64,000 bases of DNA from the NCBI GenBank assembly GCA_963779485.1, contig CAVZYJ010000018.1, positions 186,001-250,000 on the forward strand, given 5' to 3'. A program made the position numbers and the translations under genes. The stretch's first letter is position 1. Every line of letters begins with the position of its first letter. Positions 34,833 through 43,091 of this stretch are shown piece by piece. Under the pieces are notes generated by a model. It made no database searches and was not told the DNA's origin. It saw nothing but the letters and a program-made list of their open reading frames with translations. Origin of the DNA: CAVVJA01 sp963779485 (GTDB lineage: Bacteria > Actinomycetota > Actinomycetes > Mycobacteriales > Jatrophihabitantaceae).

Positions 34833-36158
34833 GTGTCGGACGCTGCGACGTACCGGGACCTCGCGGACGCGGCCTGGTCGTGGACGCTCGACCAGGTCCG
34901 TGACGACGACGGGCCGTGGCTGCCGGAGTCCGTCGATGAGGGAGAGCCCCAAGCCGCGGCGGCCTGGGACCGCGACGGCCTGTATGTCGGCATCTCGGGG
35001 ACCGCACTCGCGCTCGCCGAGGTGGTACATCACCGGCCGCTCACGGAGCTGGAACAGCGCCTCGCCGACGACGTGGTCGGGCGGCTCGGGCGCCAGTCCC
35101 GTGCCACCGACGAGCCGTCGCTCTACGACGGTCTTGCCGGAATCGTGACCGCGCTGCGGCACCTCGCGCCGGGGGCCGAACGGGACGCGCTGCGCAGGAT
35201 CGGCGAGCTGCGCAAGCCAACGGGATGGACCTCGCACCAACCCGGTCCGTACCAAGACACGGTGCTCACCGACATCATCGGCGGGATCGCCGGCATCGTG
35301 CTCACGGTGCTATGGGCTGGTGGTGCCGCAGGCCTCCTGTCCGCCGGGTGCGACACGCTGCTGGACGATGCGGACGAGACCGAGGCGGGCCTGGACTGGG
35401 GAATGGTTCCGCACGCCCTGTCCCGGGGGCCGAACTTCTCCCACGGGACGGCGGGCGTCGGCTCCGCACTCGCGGTTGCGGGTACGGCACTGGGCCGGGC
35501 CGACCTGGTCGCGGCAGCCGTCCGTGGTGCCGAGCATCTCCTGTCGGTCGGGCAGCTCGACGAGCACGGCTTCGTGGTGCCACACACCATCCCGCCCTCG
35601 CGCCGGGAGGTCGAGCCTGTGACATACACCTGGTGCCACGGCCCAGCGGGGACCTCGCAGCTGTTCGCCGCCCTCTCTCGAGCCGGCGTCGCTGAGGTCG
35701 GCGGCTACCCCACCGCGTGGCTGCGGCAGCGTTGTTTCGATGCGATCCTCGATGCAGGAGTTCCGCAGCGACTGCGGCCAGGCTTCTGGGACAACGACGG
35801 CCGGTGCTGCGGCACCGCCGGCGTCGGCGACGTCCTGCTCGACGCCTATCAGGACGCTGCCAACCAGGACCGGGCCGGATGGCTGCTCGGGGGGGCCCGA
35901 AAGATGGCCGACGCGCTCGTCGAGCGAGCAGACCGGGACGATGCCGGAGCGCGTTGGCGCTTCATCGAACACCGCAGCGCGGAGCCTCTGCTGCCGCCGG
36001 GGACGTCGTGGATGCAGGGGTCCGCCGGTATTGCCGCGTTCTTGTTCCGGATGGCCCGCGTGCTGGAAGAAGGTCCCGCCGCGCCGGTCGTCGACCGCCC
36101 CGACGAGTGGTGGGCGGTGCCGGCGGGGCTCACGACGTCGGGGGCGCCGGCGCTCTGA
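34833..36158 (+). CDS. Orphan LanC-like protein
   Basis: A 441-residue alpha/alpha-barrel protein. Repeats of G..G-type motifs occur (SLYDGLAGIVTALRHL, FSHGTAGVGSALAVAG, CHGPAG, CCGTAGVGDVLLD, SWMQGSAGIAAFL). C268-H269 in WCHG is the first zinc-site segment. The second is C325-C326 (CCG) rather than the usual Cys-His, so the zinc ligation is altered. LanC enzymes form thioether rings in lanthipeptides, but no precursor, LanB, LanM or transporter is nearby. It may be a stand-alone LanC/LanCL-like enzyme. GTG 34833 has AAGGAG upstream. Confidence 0.8.
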   Translation: MSDAATYRDLADAAWSWTLDQVRDDDGPWLPESVDEGEPQAAAAWDRDGLYVGISGTALALAEVVHHRPLTELEQRLADDVVGRLGRQSRATDEPSLYDGLAGIVTALRHLAPGAERDALRRIGELRKPTGWTSHQPGPYQDTVLTDIIGGIAGIVLTVLWAGGAAGLLSAGCDTLLDDADETEAGLDWGMVPHALSRGPNFSHGTAGVGSALAVAGTALGRADLVAAAVRGAEHLLSVGQLDEHGFVVPHTIPPSRREVEPVTYTWCHGPAGTSQLFAALSRAGVAEVGGYPTAWLRQRCFDAILDAGVPQRLRPGFWDNDGRCCGTAGVGDVLLDAYQDAANQDRAGWLLGGARKMADALVERADRDDAGARWRFIEHRSAEPLLPPGTSWMQGSAGIAAFLFRMARVLEEGPAAPVVDRPDEWWAVPAGLTTSGAPAL

Positions 36159-36322
36159 GCCCGGCTAGCCCGCCAGCGGCGGTCATGATGAGCTCGATGA
36201 CCGTATCCACGGGTATCGCGGCGGAGTCGATCAGCAGGTGGTACAGGGACGGGTCGGCCGGGTCGCATCGGCACAGGCGGCGCACCTGGGCGGCGCAGGC
36301 CTTGTCGGCCGCGTCACAGTCG
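36130..36322 (-). pseudogene. Cytidylate-kinase-like C-terminal relic
   Basis: About 64 codons ending at TGA 36130-36132 read ADKACAAQVRRLCRCD, DPSLYHLLIDSAAIPVDT and VIELIMTAAGG. This matches the end of cytidylate-kinase-like P-loop proteins (DPADP-YHL-ID motif). No start or P-loop remains. It overlaps the 3' end of the LanC-like gene by 29 bp on the opposite strand. Confidence 0.6.
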
Positions 36323-36892
36323 GATCAGGTTGACGCCGGCGAGCGGGTGGTGGATCTGCTGCATGGCCCCGCCGGTGGCTAGGTCGCCGAGGTCGATCAC
36401 GGCGAAGCCGGCGTCCTGGAAGAGTGCGAGGACGGCTGCTTTCGCCTCGTCGTTGTCGCCGGAGATGAAGATCACGCGCTGACCACCAGCCTGCTGCGGA
36501 TCTGAGGCGAGCACTTCGGCGTTTAGCGTGTTGGCGGCCTTGACGACACGCGGGCCGGCAACGAGGTCGGCGACGATCTCACTCGATGTTGTCCCGTCGA
36601 GATCGTCAGCCGCCCAGTCGTTGGTCGCGTCGATGACGACCTGGCTGTCCCACTGGAGTCCATCGACCGCTTCGCGTACGCGGTCCCATGGGACGGCGAT
36701 CACGACGATCGCCGCCGTGGCGGCGACAGCTGGGGTGCCGGCCGAGACTCCTGCACCGAGGGCCGAGACGACCGACGTCAGGGATTCCGAGCTGCGGCTG
36801 TTGGCGATCACGACGGAGCGGCCGGCGCGCTGGGCGACGCGGGCCATTGCTTGGCCGAGCCGGCCGGCGCCGATGATGCCGATGTCGGTCAC
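36314..36892 (-). CDS. F420/NADP-type oxidoreductase
   Basis: A 192-residue NADP-binding protein of the F420-dependent NADP reductase group. The dinucleotide motif is DIGIIGAGRLGQAMARV, followed by VVIANSRSSESL, IVVIAVPWD, VVIDATNDW and VVKAANTLNAEVL. GTG 36892 has GAGGAG upstream and overlaps the stop of the alkA-like gene (GTGA), so the two are coupled. The family also includes proteins that do not use F420. Predicted cytosolic. Confidence 0.83.
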   Translation of the reverse strand: MTDIGIIGAGRLGQAMARVAQRAGRSVVIANSRSSESLTSVVSALGAGVSAGTPAVAATAAIVVIAVPWDRVREAVDGLQWDSQVVIDATNDWAADDLDGTTSSEIVADLVAGPRVVKAANTLNAEVLASDPQQAGGQRVIFISGDNDEAKAAVLALFQDAGFAVIDLGDLATGGAMQQIHHPLAGVNLIRL

Positions 36893-37515
36893 TGTGGCTC
36901 CTCGAACTCGGAGGCGAATAGGTAGCTGACTGCGAGGCTGCGGTACGGCCGCCAGCGCTCGGCGATATCGAGTATCTCGCCTTCCGTGGGGAGATGGTCG
37001 ACTTCGTAGAGCCGCTGGACCGCGTCGCCGGAGAGGAGTACGTCGGGTCGGTCGAGCGCGAAGATAAGGAAGCCGTGCGCTGTCGAGGGTCCGATGCCGG
37101 ATACCTCGGTGAGGGCGGCTTCGATCTCCTCGTCGGTCATCTGAGCGAGCGCCTCGTCGCTGAGGCGTCCATCGACGAAGCGCTCGGCGAGCGCGCGCAG
37201 CGTCGCGCCCGTCCGCGCGGACATCCCACTCGCGCGGACGACCTGCGGATCGGCGGCGAGCAGCTCCGCTGGTGACGGCAGATGGCCGCCGAAATGCTCC
37301 TCCAGCCGGCTGAGGATCGTTCTGGTCGCCCGGACGGACAGTTGCTGGCCGGCGACCTGGAAGACGAGCGTCCCGAAGGCCTCGAGCCCCGGCAGCTCGT
37401 CGATCCAAGCACGCGGATGGAAGTCGGGATGCGCATCGATCACCCGGGCGAGCACCGGATCAGCGTTCCGCGGGAACTCCCGCGCTACCGGATCGGCGAC
37501 GGCTGCGGCGGTCAT
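36889..37515 (-). CDS. AlkA-like DNA-3-methyladenine glycosylase
   Basis: A 208-residue HhH-GPD glycosylase. GTLVFQVAGQQLSVRATRTIL starts the domain, and SGIGPSTAHGFLIFALDRPDVL contains the hairpin and the catalytic Asp region. It lacks the N-terminal AlkA domain and is the short form. ATG 37515 overlaps a TGA of a truncated upstream frame (ATGA). It removes alkylated bases from DNA in the family. Confidence 0.82.
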   Translation of the reverse strand: MTAAAVADPVAREFPRNADPVLARVIDAHPDFHPRAWIDELPGLEAFGTLVFQVAGQQLSVRATRTILSRLEEHFGGHLPSPAELLAADPQVVRASGMSARTGATLRALAERFVDGRLSDEALAQMTDEEIEAALTEVSGIGPSTAHGFLIFALDRPDVLLSGDAVQRLYEVDHLPTEGEILDIAERWRPYRSLAVSYLFASEFEEPQ

Positions 37516-37620
37516 ACCTTGAGCAGCCGTTTGGTGAGCACGATCTCGATGACGTCGGCGACCGTTTCTCCGCGAGGGCGACCCAGGTGACCGGCTCTGC
37601 GCCGGCCTGGACGACGCGGT
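37512..37620 (-). pseudogene. Truncated gene end coupled to the AlkA-like gene
   Basis: A minus-strand frame ends ETVADVIEIVLTKRLLKV and stops at TGA 37512-37514, overlapping the AlkA start. Further upstream, GLDRVVQAGAEPVTWVALA appears in a different phase, so a shift near 37575 has occurred. Only the C-terminus of an unknown gene is left, cut off where the LuxR regulator sequence begins on the other strand. Confidence 0.4.
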
Positions 37621-37659
37621 CGAGGCCGGTGCGATGCATCGGGCACAGCGCTCGCGTTC

Positions 37660-39973
37660 GTTGCTCGCCGCCTGCTCGCGGAGAGGATCGTGCTGACGTT
37701 TGCGACACGTGAGTTGGCCAGTGGCTTCGCCCGCTTCCCGCAGCTCCGCGTCGATCCGTTGAGCCGTCGGGATGCACGGGCGTTGCTGGAGTCCGTCCTC
37801 GCCGCGCGGCTTGACGACTCCGTGCTGGAGCGAATCGTCGCCGAGACGCGCGGCAATCCGCTCGCGCTCATGGAGCTTCCACGCGGGCTGACGCCCGGCC
37901 AGCTCGCCGGCGGCTTCGGTCTGCCCGCGGCGCTGCCACTCTCCTTTGGGATCGAGCAGAGCTTCACGCGGCGGCTGGCACGGCTCCCACGCGACGCGCG
38001 CCGGTTGCTGCTCCTGGCGGCGGCAGAACCACTCGGCGATCCTGCCGTGCTGTGGCGCGCGGCCCGGCACCGTCGAGCTCCAGCGCGACTGGGGACGGGA
38101 GCAGCTGGGGATACCGGAGACGGCAGCGCACACGGTGGAATCGGAAGGCTTGCTGACGCTGGACGGTGCCGTGGTGTTCCGGCATCCCCTTGTGCGCTCG
38201 GCGGTGTACGGAGCGGCCGAGCCGAGCGAGCGGCGCGAGGTTCACCGCGCGCTGGCGGACGCGACCGATCCGCAGGCCGACCCCGATCGCCGCGCCTGGC
38301 ACCGCGCGCAGGCGGCGGTCGTGCCCGACGAAGAAGTCGCCACAGAGCTCGAGCGCTCGGCGACGCGCGCGCAGGCGCGCGGCGGCTACGCCGCCGCTGC
38401 TGCATTCTTGGAGCAATCGGTGGCATTGACTATGGACCCAGCACGTCGAGCCGACCGAGCACTTCGCGCCGCCGAGACGAAGCGCCTTGCCGGTGCTCTG
38501 GATTCGGCGTTAGGACTCGCTGCTGTCGCTGAGCGCGGACCCTTGGATGACTTGCGGCGCGCACAGCTGGACGTACTTTTGGGTCGAATCGCCTTCGCAG
38601 GCAATCGAGGTAACGATGCCTCGCCGCTAATGCTGAAGGCGGCCTCTCGGCTCGAGCAAGTCGACCTAAAGCTCGCTCGTGAGACCTATCTCGATGCGCT
38701 GACAGCTGCCTTGTTTGCCGGCCGGCTTGCCGTGGACGCGAGCGCGCAAGTGGTTGCCAGGGCGGCACGTGCAGCCCCACGCTCCGATGAACCAGTTCGA
38801 GCATCCGGGCTCTTGCTCGAGGGTCTCGTCCTGCTGATTACGGACGGGTATAAGTCTGGAACGTCCCTTTTGAAGCGGGCGATGAGTGCATTTCGAGCCG
38901 ATGACGTCGGTGTGGAGGAGCGGCTGCGGTGGTCGTGGTTGGCCGGAGGAGCAGCCGGTCTCATCTGGGACCACGAAACCTGGGATGTACTCACCGCACG
39001 CGAAGAGCAGCTCGCCCGCGATGTCGGCGCCTTGACGGTTCTACCTATCACACTAAGCAGTCGAGCGGGGCTGTACCTGTTCGCAGGGGACGTCGCGGAG
39101 GCAGCATTCCTGGTCGATCAGGTACAGGTTGTGACAGACGCATCCGACAACCAGCGTCTCCCCAACGCCGCGCTGGCAGTCGCAGCTTTCCGTGGCGAGG
39201 AACATGAGGCGCGCCGGCTCAATGAAGCCACCGCCAAGGACTCATTGGCCAGGGGTGAAGGATTGGCGCTGGCCGTGGCATTGTGGGCGACGGCCGTCCT
39301 CTGCAATGGACTTGGTCAGTACGAAGAAGCATTTCGGGCCGCGATGGAGGCGCTCAAGGACCCTAACGACCTCTGGTATTCAGGGTGGGCGAGGGTCGAG
39401 CTGGTTGAAGCGGCCAGCCGTACGGGCAAAAGCGAGCAGGCAAAACCTGCCTTGGAGCATTTGGTGGAAAGCACCGACGAGAGCGGGACGGACTGGGCTC
39501 TTGCTGTTCAAGCAAGGTGTCGCGCTCTGCTCTCTGACACTGAGGAAGCAGAAACTCTGTACCGAGAGGCCATCGAGCGGCTTCTGCCGACGCGGTTGCG
39601 ACTCGACCTTGCCCGTACCCGACTGCTCTACGGAGAGTGGCTGCGGCGACAGCGCCGACGGCGAGACGCTCGAGACCAGCTACGCCGCGCCCACGACCTT
39701 TTCTTGGAGTTCGGTATGTCGGGGTTCGCGGGCCGCGCGGCAGCAGAATTGCTTGCCACTGGAGAGAGGGTTCGCAAGCGTACGGTCGACACTCGCGGTG
39801 ACCTAACGCCACAGGAGGCTCAGATCTCCGCGCTTGCTGCTCAGGGCGCCACCAACCAAGAAATCGCCGGGCAGATGTTCATCAGTCCGAGCACGGTCGA
39901 ATACCACCTGCACAAGGCGTTCCGCAAGCTGGGAGTGAGGTCGCGGACTGAGCTCGCTCGTCGGATGGCCTAG
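37660..39973 (+). pseudogene. LuxR-family ATPase regulator lacking its P-loop
   Basis: The plus strand begins abruptly at ALAFVARRLLAERIVLTFATRE, the strand after Walker B in AAA-type LuxR regulators. It continues LSRRDARALLESVL, GNPLALMELPR, then shifts frame near 38075 at an insert of about 35 nt before QLGIPETAAHTV and VVFRHPLVRSAVYGAAE. From there a frame to 39973 encodes TPR-like helices and the HTH (LTPQEAQISALAAQGATNQE, FISPSTVEYHLHKAFRKLGV). The nucleotide-binding P-loop and first 200 or so residues are missing. Confidence 0.75.
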
Positions 39974-39998
39974 TCGTCCTCGGGCGATGCGTGCTGAC

Positions 39999-40382
39999 TC
40001 ATCCCGAGCTGGCCGCAGCGCGCGTATCGGTGAACGGCTGTCGGTCGAAGATGATCGTGATGTGGGTGATCTTGCCGTTGTCAACGCTATGGCATTCGGC
40101 GCCTGGGGCGTGTCGCACGGGCACGGTGTCGGTGTCGTACATGAGCAGCGCCGTTCGGTCGTCGCCGAAGGCGGCGATCAGCTCGGCGCGGGTGACGATC
40201 TTTGTGAACGGTTCCATGAAGTCCCGGAATGCCTCGGTGCCCTCAAGCCTGCCGGCTGGGGCGTCGCATACGATGTCGTCCGCGACGAACGTCATCGCCC
40301 CGTCGAAGTCCTTCGCTGTCCATGCCTGGTAGTAGGCAAGACTGACCTGCAACGCGCCACTTCCTTCAGTGGCATCGCTCAT
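39999..40382 (-). CDS. SnoaL/NTF2-like protein
   Basis: A 127-residue cone-fold protein: LAYYQAWTAKDFDGAMTFVA, CDAPAGRLEGTEAFRDFMEP and ALLMYDTDTVPV, then a C-terminal strand. AGGAGG lies 8 nt before ATG 40382, which decides the start against upstream ATGs. Proteins of this size bind small hydrophobic molecules or act as isomerases or hydratases. Substrate unknown. Confidence 0.8.
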   Translation of the reverse strand: MSDATEGSGALQVSLAYYQAWTAKDFDGAMTFVADDIVCDAPAGRLEGTEAFRDFMEPFTKIVTRAELIAAFGDDRTALLMYDTDTVPVRHAPGAECHSVDNGKITHITIIFDRQPFTDTRAAASSG

Positions 40383-40634
40383 TCCCATCATCCTCCTCTG
40401 TCCGCCCTGGTCCGGACCGAGCATGTCAGCTACTACCGACAGCGTGCCGTTCGCGGGGCGTACTACTGAACCGATGGCACCGATCCGCGACGTGTTGAGG
40501 TTCGGCTAACGCGATGGCGGGAGAGCGAGAAGCACTCATACGGCGAGTCAGTCCACGGCCGAGTTCGGGGGTACCGCGGGCGGTGCGCCAAATCTCTCGC
40601 CACACTGGTGTGTCCGGACCGACGAGTCCCGCGG

Positions 40635-41207
40635 CTACCGGACGACCTCGTAGGTGAGGTAGGCGAGGCCCTCGCCAAGGTTTCGCGCGTCGAGCAGGCG
40701 CAGGGGCTTCTTGTCGGTGGTCTGGCCGAACAGGCGCTCACCGGCCCCGAGCACGACCGGGAAGACGACTAAACGCAGCTCGTCCACGAGGTCGTGTTCC
40801 AGCAGCGTTCGGGCGAGTTGGTAGCTGGCGTAGATGAGGATCTCGCCGTTCGTCCCTCGCTTCAATTGCGCGATCTGGGCGATCACGTCGCCATTGAGTA
40901 CGGTCGCGTTGCTCCAGTGCGGTTCGTCGATGGTGGAAGACACGACGTATTTGGGAATGCTGTTCAACTTGTCCGCCCACTCACCGCTACGGCCCGTCCA
41001 GCGCGCGGCAAACCACTCGTCGCTGTGCCGGCCCAGCAGCAGGGCCTCCGCGCGGAGCGCCTCCGCGGTCTCGAGCTCGGCCCACGCCGCGAGGTCATCG
41101 CCGCCGAAGTCGTTGAACCAGCCGCCGAGCTTAGTGGCTTCCTTGCCATCCGGGTCCTGGACCACTCCGTCGAGCGAGAGGTTCGTGGTGATTACGAGCT
41201 TTCCCAT
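40635..41207 (-). CDS. RibD C-terminal/DHFR-fold reductase
   Basis: A 190-residue protein: KLVITTNLSLDGVVQDP, LLLGRHSDEWF, KYVVSSTI and ELRLVVFPVVLGAGERLF. This is the same family as 9366-10061 but a different branch. AAGGAG lies 8 nt before ATG 41207. NADPH-binding is likely from the family. It sits downstream of a sigma factor on the same strand and may be one of its targets, but no shared promoter is visible. Confidence 0.85.
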   Translation of the reverse strand: MGKLVITTNLSLDGVVQDPDGKEATKLGGWFNDFGGDDLAAWAELETAEALRAEALLLGRHSDEWFAARWTGRSGEWADKLNSIPKYVVSSTIDEPHWSNATVLNGDVIAQIAQLKRGTNGEILIYASYQLARTLLEHDLVDELRLVVFPVVLGAGERLFGQTTDKKPLRLLDARNLGEGLAYLTYEVVR

Positions 41208-41316
41208 TGCAGTTCTCCTTGTCGGTACGTCAGCTACGACCGGTGTTGACACCAGATGGAGACGGAACTGAGCGATCGGGCCATGATCGGTCCGGAGTTG
41301 ACCTTGGTCCTGGCGC

Positions 41317-42327
41317 TTACCGCCCGGGTAGTGACAGTGGTAGGCCGAACCATGGAAACACGGTGTTCTCGAATCGGGTCATCGCGCGGATGCCGTCGCC
41401 GGAGAGAGTGACGGCGAATAGGCCTGTTGCGTGGCGGTCTCCGTCGGGCCCGTGGACGTAGGAGCCGAACGCAGGCTGACCATTGGACCGGGTGGGGATG
41501 AGGCTGTACCGGCGGCTGGGAACGAGGAGGACTTCGAAGAACCTGGCCACGATGTCGCGGCCCTGGTATTCGAGCGACATCGGCGGCATCGACAGGAAGA
41601 TGTCGTCGGTCAACAGCTCGACGAGCGCGGCCAGGTCGGCCGACTCGTATGCCCCCACGAACCTGGCCACGATCGCTTCCTCCGCCGCGGACCCGGCGGC
41701 CGGTGACGACTCCTGCCACCGCAACTGCTCCCGTTGTTGTTCCAGGCTGGACCGCGCCCGCGTGAGTGCGCTGTTTACCGACGGCAGCGTCGTGTCCAAC
41801 ATCTCGGCCACCTCGCTCGCACGGAACCCCATGACGTCTCGTAGGAGCAGCACCGCCAGCTGGCGCGGCGGCAGCAGCTGGAGCGCGGCGACGAACGCCA
41901 GAGAGATGGACTCGGTCTGCTCGTAGCGCGCTTCGGGGCCGACGGGCACGTCGAACGCGCCGTCCAGCAGCGCGTCCGGGAACGGGCCGAGCCACACCGC
42001 CGCACCATGGCGGGTCGGCTCGGGCGGCGGCTCGACCCCGGGAATGTCCCACGCCTTCGCCGGTCGACGTCGTGCCGACCGCAGCGCGTTGAGGCACTTG
42101 TTGGTGGCGATCCGGTAGAGCCACGTTCGGATCGATGCGTGTTCGCGGAAGCCCGCCAGGCCCTGCCACGCAGCGATCAGCGTGTCCTGCAATGCATCCT
42201 CTGCGTCCTGCACCGAACCCAACATCCGGTAGCAGTGCACGTGCAGCTCGTGGCGGTGCGGCTCGGTCAGCGCCCGGAACGCCTCCCCATCACCGGCCCG
42301 CGCTCTCGAGATCAGGTCTTCCGTCAC
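41317..42327 (-). CDS. ECF sigma factor with NTF2-like C-terminal domain (SigG/X5-like)
   Basis: A 336-residue sigma-70 family protein. Region 2: FRALTEPHRHELHVHCYRML, then DAEDALQDTLIAAWQGL. A linker contains PEPTRHGAAVWLGPFPD. Region 4: LPPRQLAVLLLRDVMGFRA, then ASEVAEMLDTTLPSVNSALT. The last 130 residues form a SnoaL-like domain (ARFVGAYESADLAALVELL). Such fused sigma factors are regulated by their own C-terminal domain. GTG 42327 follows GGGAAGGG. Unlike 14829-15698 it lacks the WLPEP motif. Confidence 0.85.
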   Translation of the reverse strand: MTEDLISRARAGDGEAFRALTEPHRHELHVHCYRMLGSVQDAEDALQDTLIAAWQGLAGFREHASIRTWLYRIATNKCLNALRSARRRPAKAWDIPGVEPPPEPTRHGAAVWLGPFPDALLDGAFDVPVGPEARYEQTESISLAFVAALQLLPPRQLAVLLLRDVMGFRASEVAEMLDTTLPSVNSALTRARSSLEQQREQLRWQESSPAAGSAAEEAIVARFVGAYESADLAALVELLTDDIFLSMPPMSLEYQGRDIVARFFEVLLVPSRRYSLIPTRSNGQPAFGSYVHGPDGDRHATGLFAVTLSGDGIRAMTRFENTVFPWFGLPLSLPGR

Positions 42328-42399
42328 CACAACCACCCTTCCCACATCGGACCCGGGTGTGTCGATCGTCGTACAGACACCGCGGGACGCGAGAACCTA

Positions 42400-42419
42400 G
42401 TGTTGCGTGTCGTAAGTCT
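42400..42419 (+). repeat. Left terminal inverted repeat of IS630 element
   Basis: GTGTTGCGTGTCGTAAGTCT; matches 16 of 20 positions of the inverted right end. Preceded by TA at 42398-42399. Confidence 0.75.
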
Positions 42420-42450
42420 CTAGGCGTTCTGCCTTTCGGGACAATGGTGC

Positions 42451-42966
42451 ATGGTCGCTGCTGCGCTGGTGCTTCGGGATGGTGATCGGGGTCGGTTGGA
42501 GTCGTTGACGCGGTCGTCGGCGGTGCGGGCGGGGCTCGCGCAGCGGGCGCGGATCGTGTTGCTGGCCGGGGACGGGCTGGCGAACGCGGAGATCGCGCGG
42601 CGGGTCGGGGTGGCGCGGCAGACGGTGATCGATTGGCGGGAGCGGTACCGGATGGCCGGTGTCGCTGGCTTGGATGATCTGTCCCGGTCGGGGCGGCCGC
42701 GGGTGATCGACGACGCCCAGGTGGTGGTCGAGACGCTGACCGCGCCGCCGGAGCATCTGGGGGTGACGCACTGGTCGGCGCGGCTGCTGGCCGAGCATCT
42801 GGGGATCTCGTTCGCCTCGGTGGCGCGGATCTGGCGGGAGTGGGACCTGCAGCCGTGGCGGCGGGAGACGTTCAAGTTCTCCACCGACCCGCAGTTGGAC
42901 GCGAAGGTCCGCGACGTGGTCGGGTTATATCTGAACCCGCCGGACAAGGCGGCTGTGTGTGGATGA
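42451..42966 (+). pseudogene. IS630 transposase, 5' part
   Basis: The first 172 codons hold the paired HTH DNA-binding region (AGLAQRARIVLLAGDGL, NAEIARRVGVARQTVIDWRE, GLDDLSRSGRPRVID) and the start of the DDE domain (GVTHWSARLLAEHLGISFAS). Near 42955 about 8 bases seem lost before GTGGATGA, so the DDE strand LCVDEKSQ is already out of frame. The coding sequence then stops at the intron junction. The catalytic half resumes at 47253. Confidence 0.8.
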
Positions 42967-43065
42967 GTTGGGTCGAGCCGGGGCGCGCCACCATTCAGAA
43001 GAACAGCACGTTTCCCCGACCCGCCCACCGAACCCGGCGTGCGCGTCTCCACGCACCGGGCTCTC
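42967..43065 (-). ncRNA. Domains V-VI of the outer group II intron
   Basis: Domain V (43065-43028) reads GAGAGCCCGGTGCG, then GGAGA, then CGCACGCCGGGTTCGG: a hairpin with the AGC triad and terminal loop of group II introns. Domain VI follows, pairing TGGGCGGGTCGGGG with the intron end. It leaves a bulged A seven nt from the 3' end (A-CCCAAC), the branch point. The intron ends in AC, matching the AY rule. Confidence 0.8.
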
Positions 43066-43091
43066 CACGGACTGATGCCAGTTGGCGTTGA

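Noticed and set aside
34449..35255. Minus-strand open frame of 268 codons
   Set aside because: It is complementary to the helicase end and the LanC-like start, both strongly supported.
37516..38133. N-terminal extension of the AlkA-like gene
   Set aside because: This is antisense to the LuxR regulator; the ATG at 37515 with coupling is the natural start.
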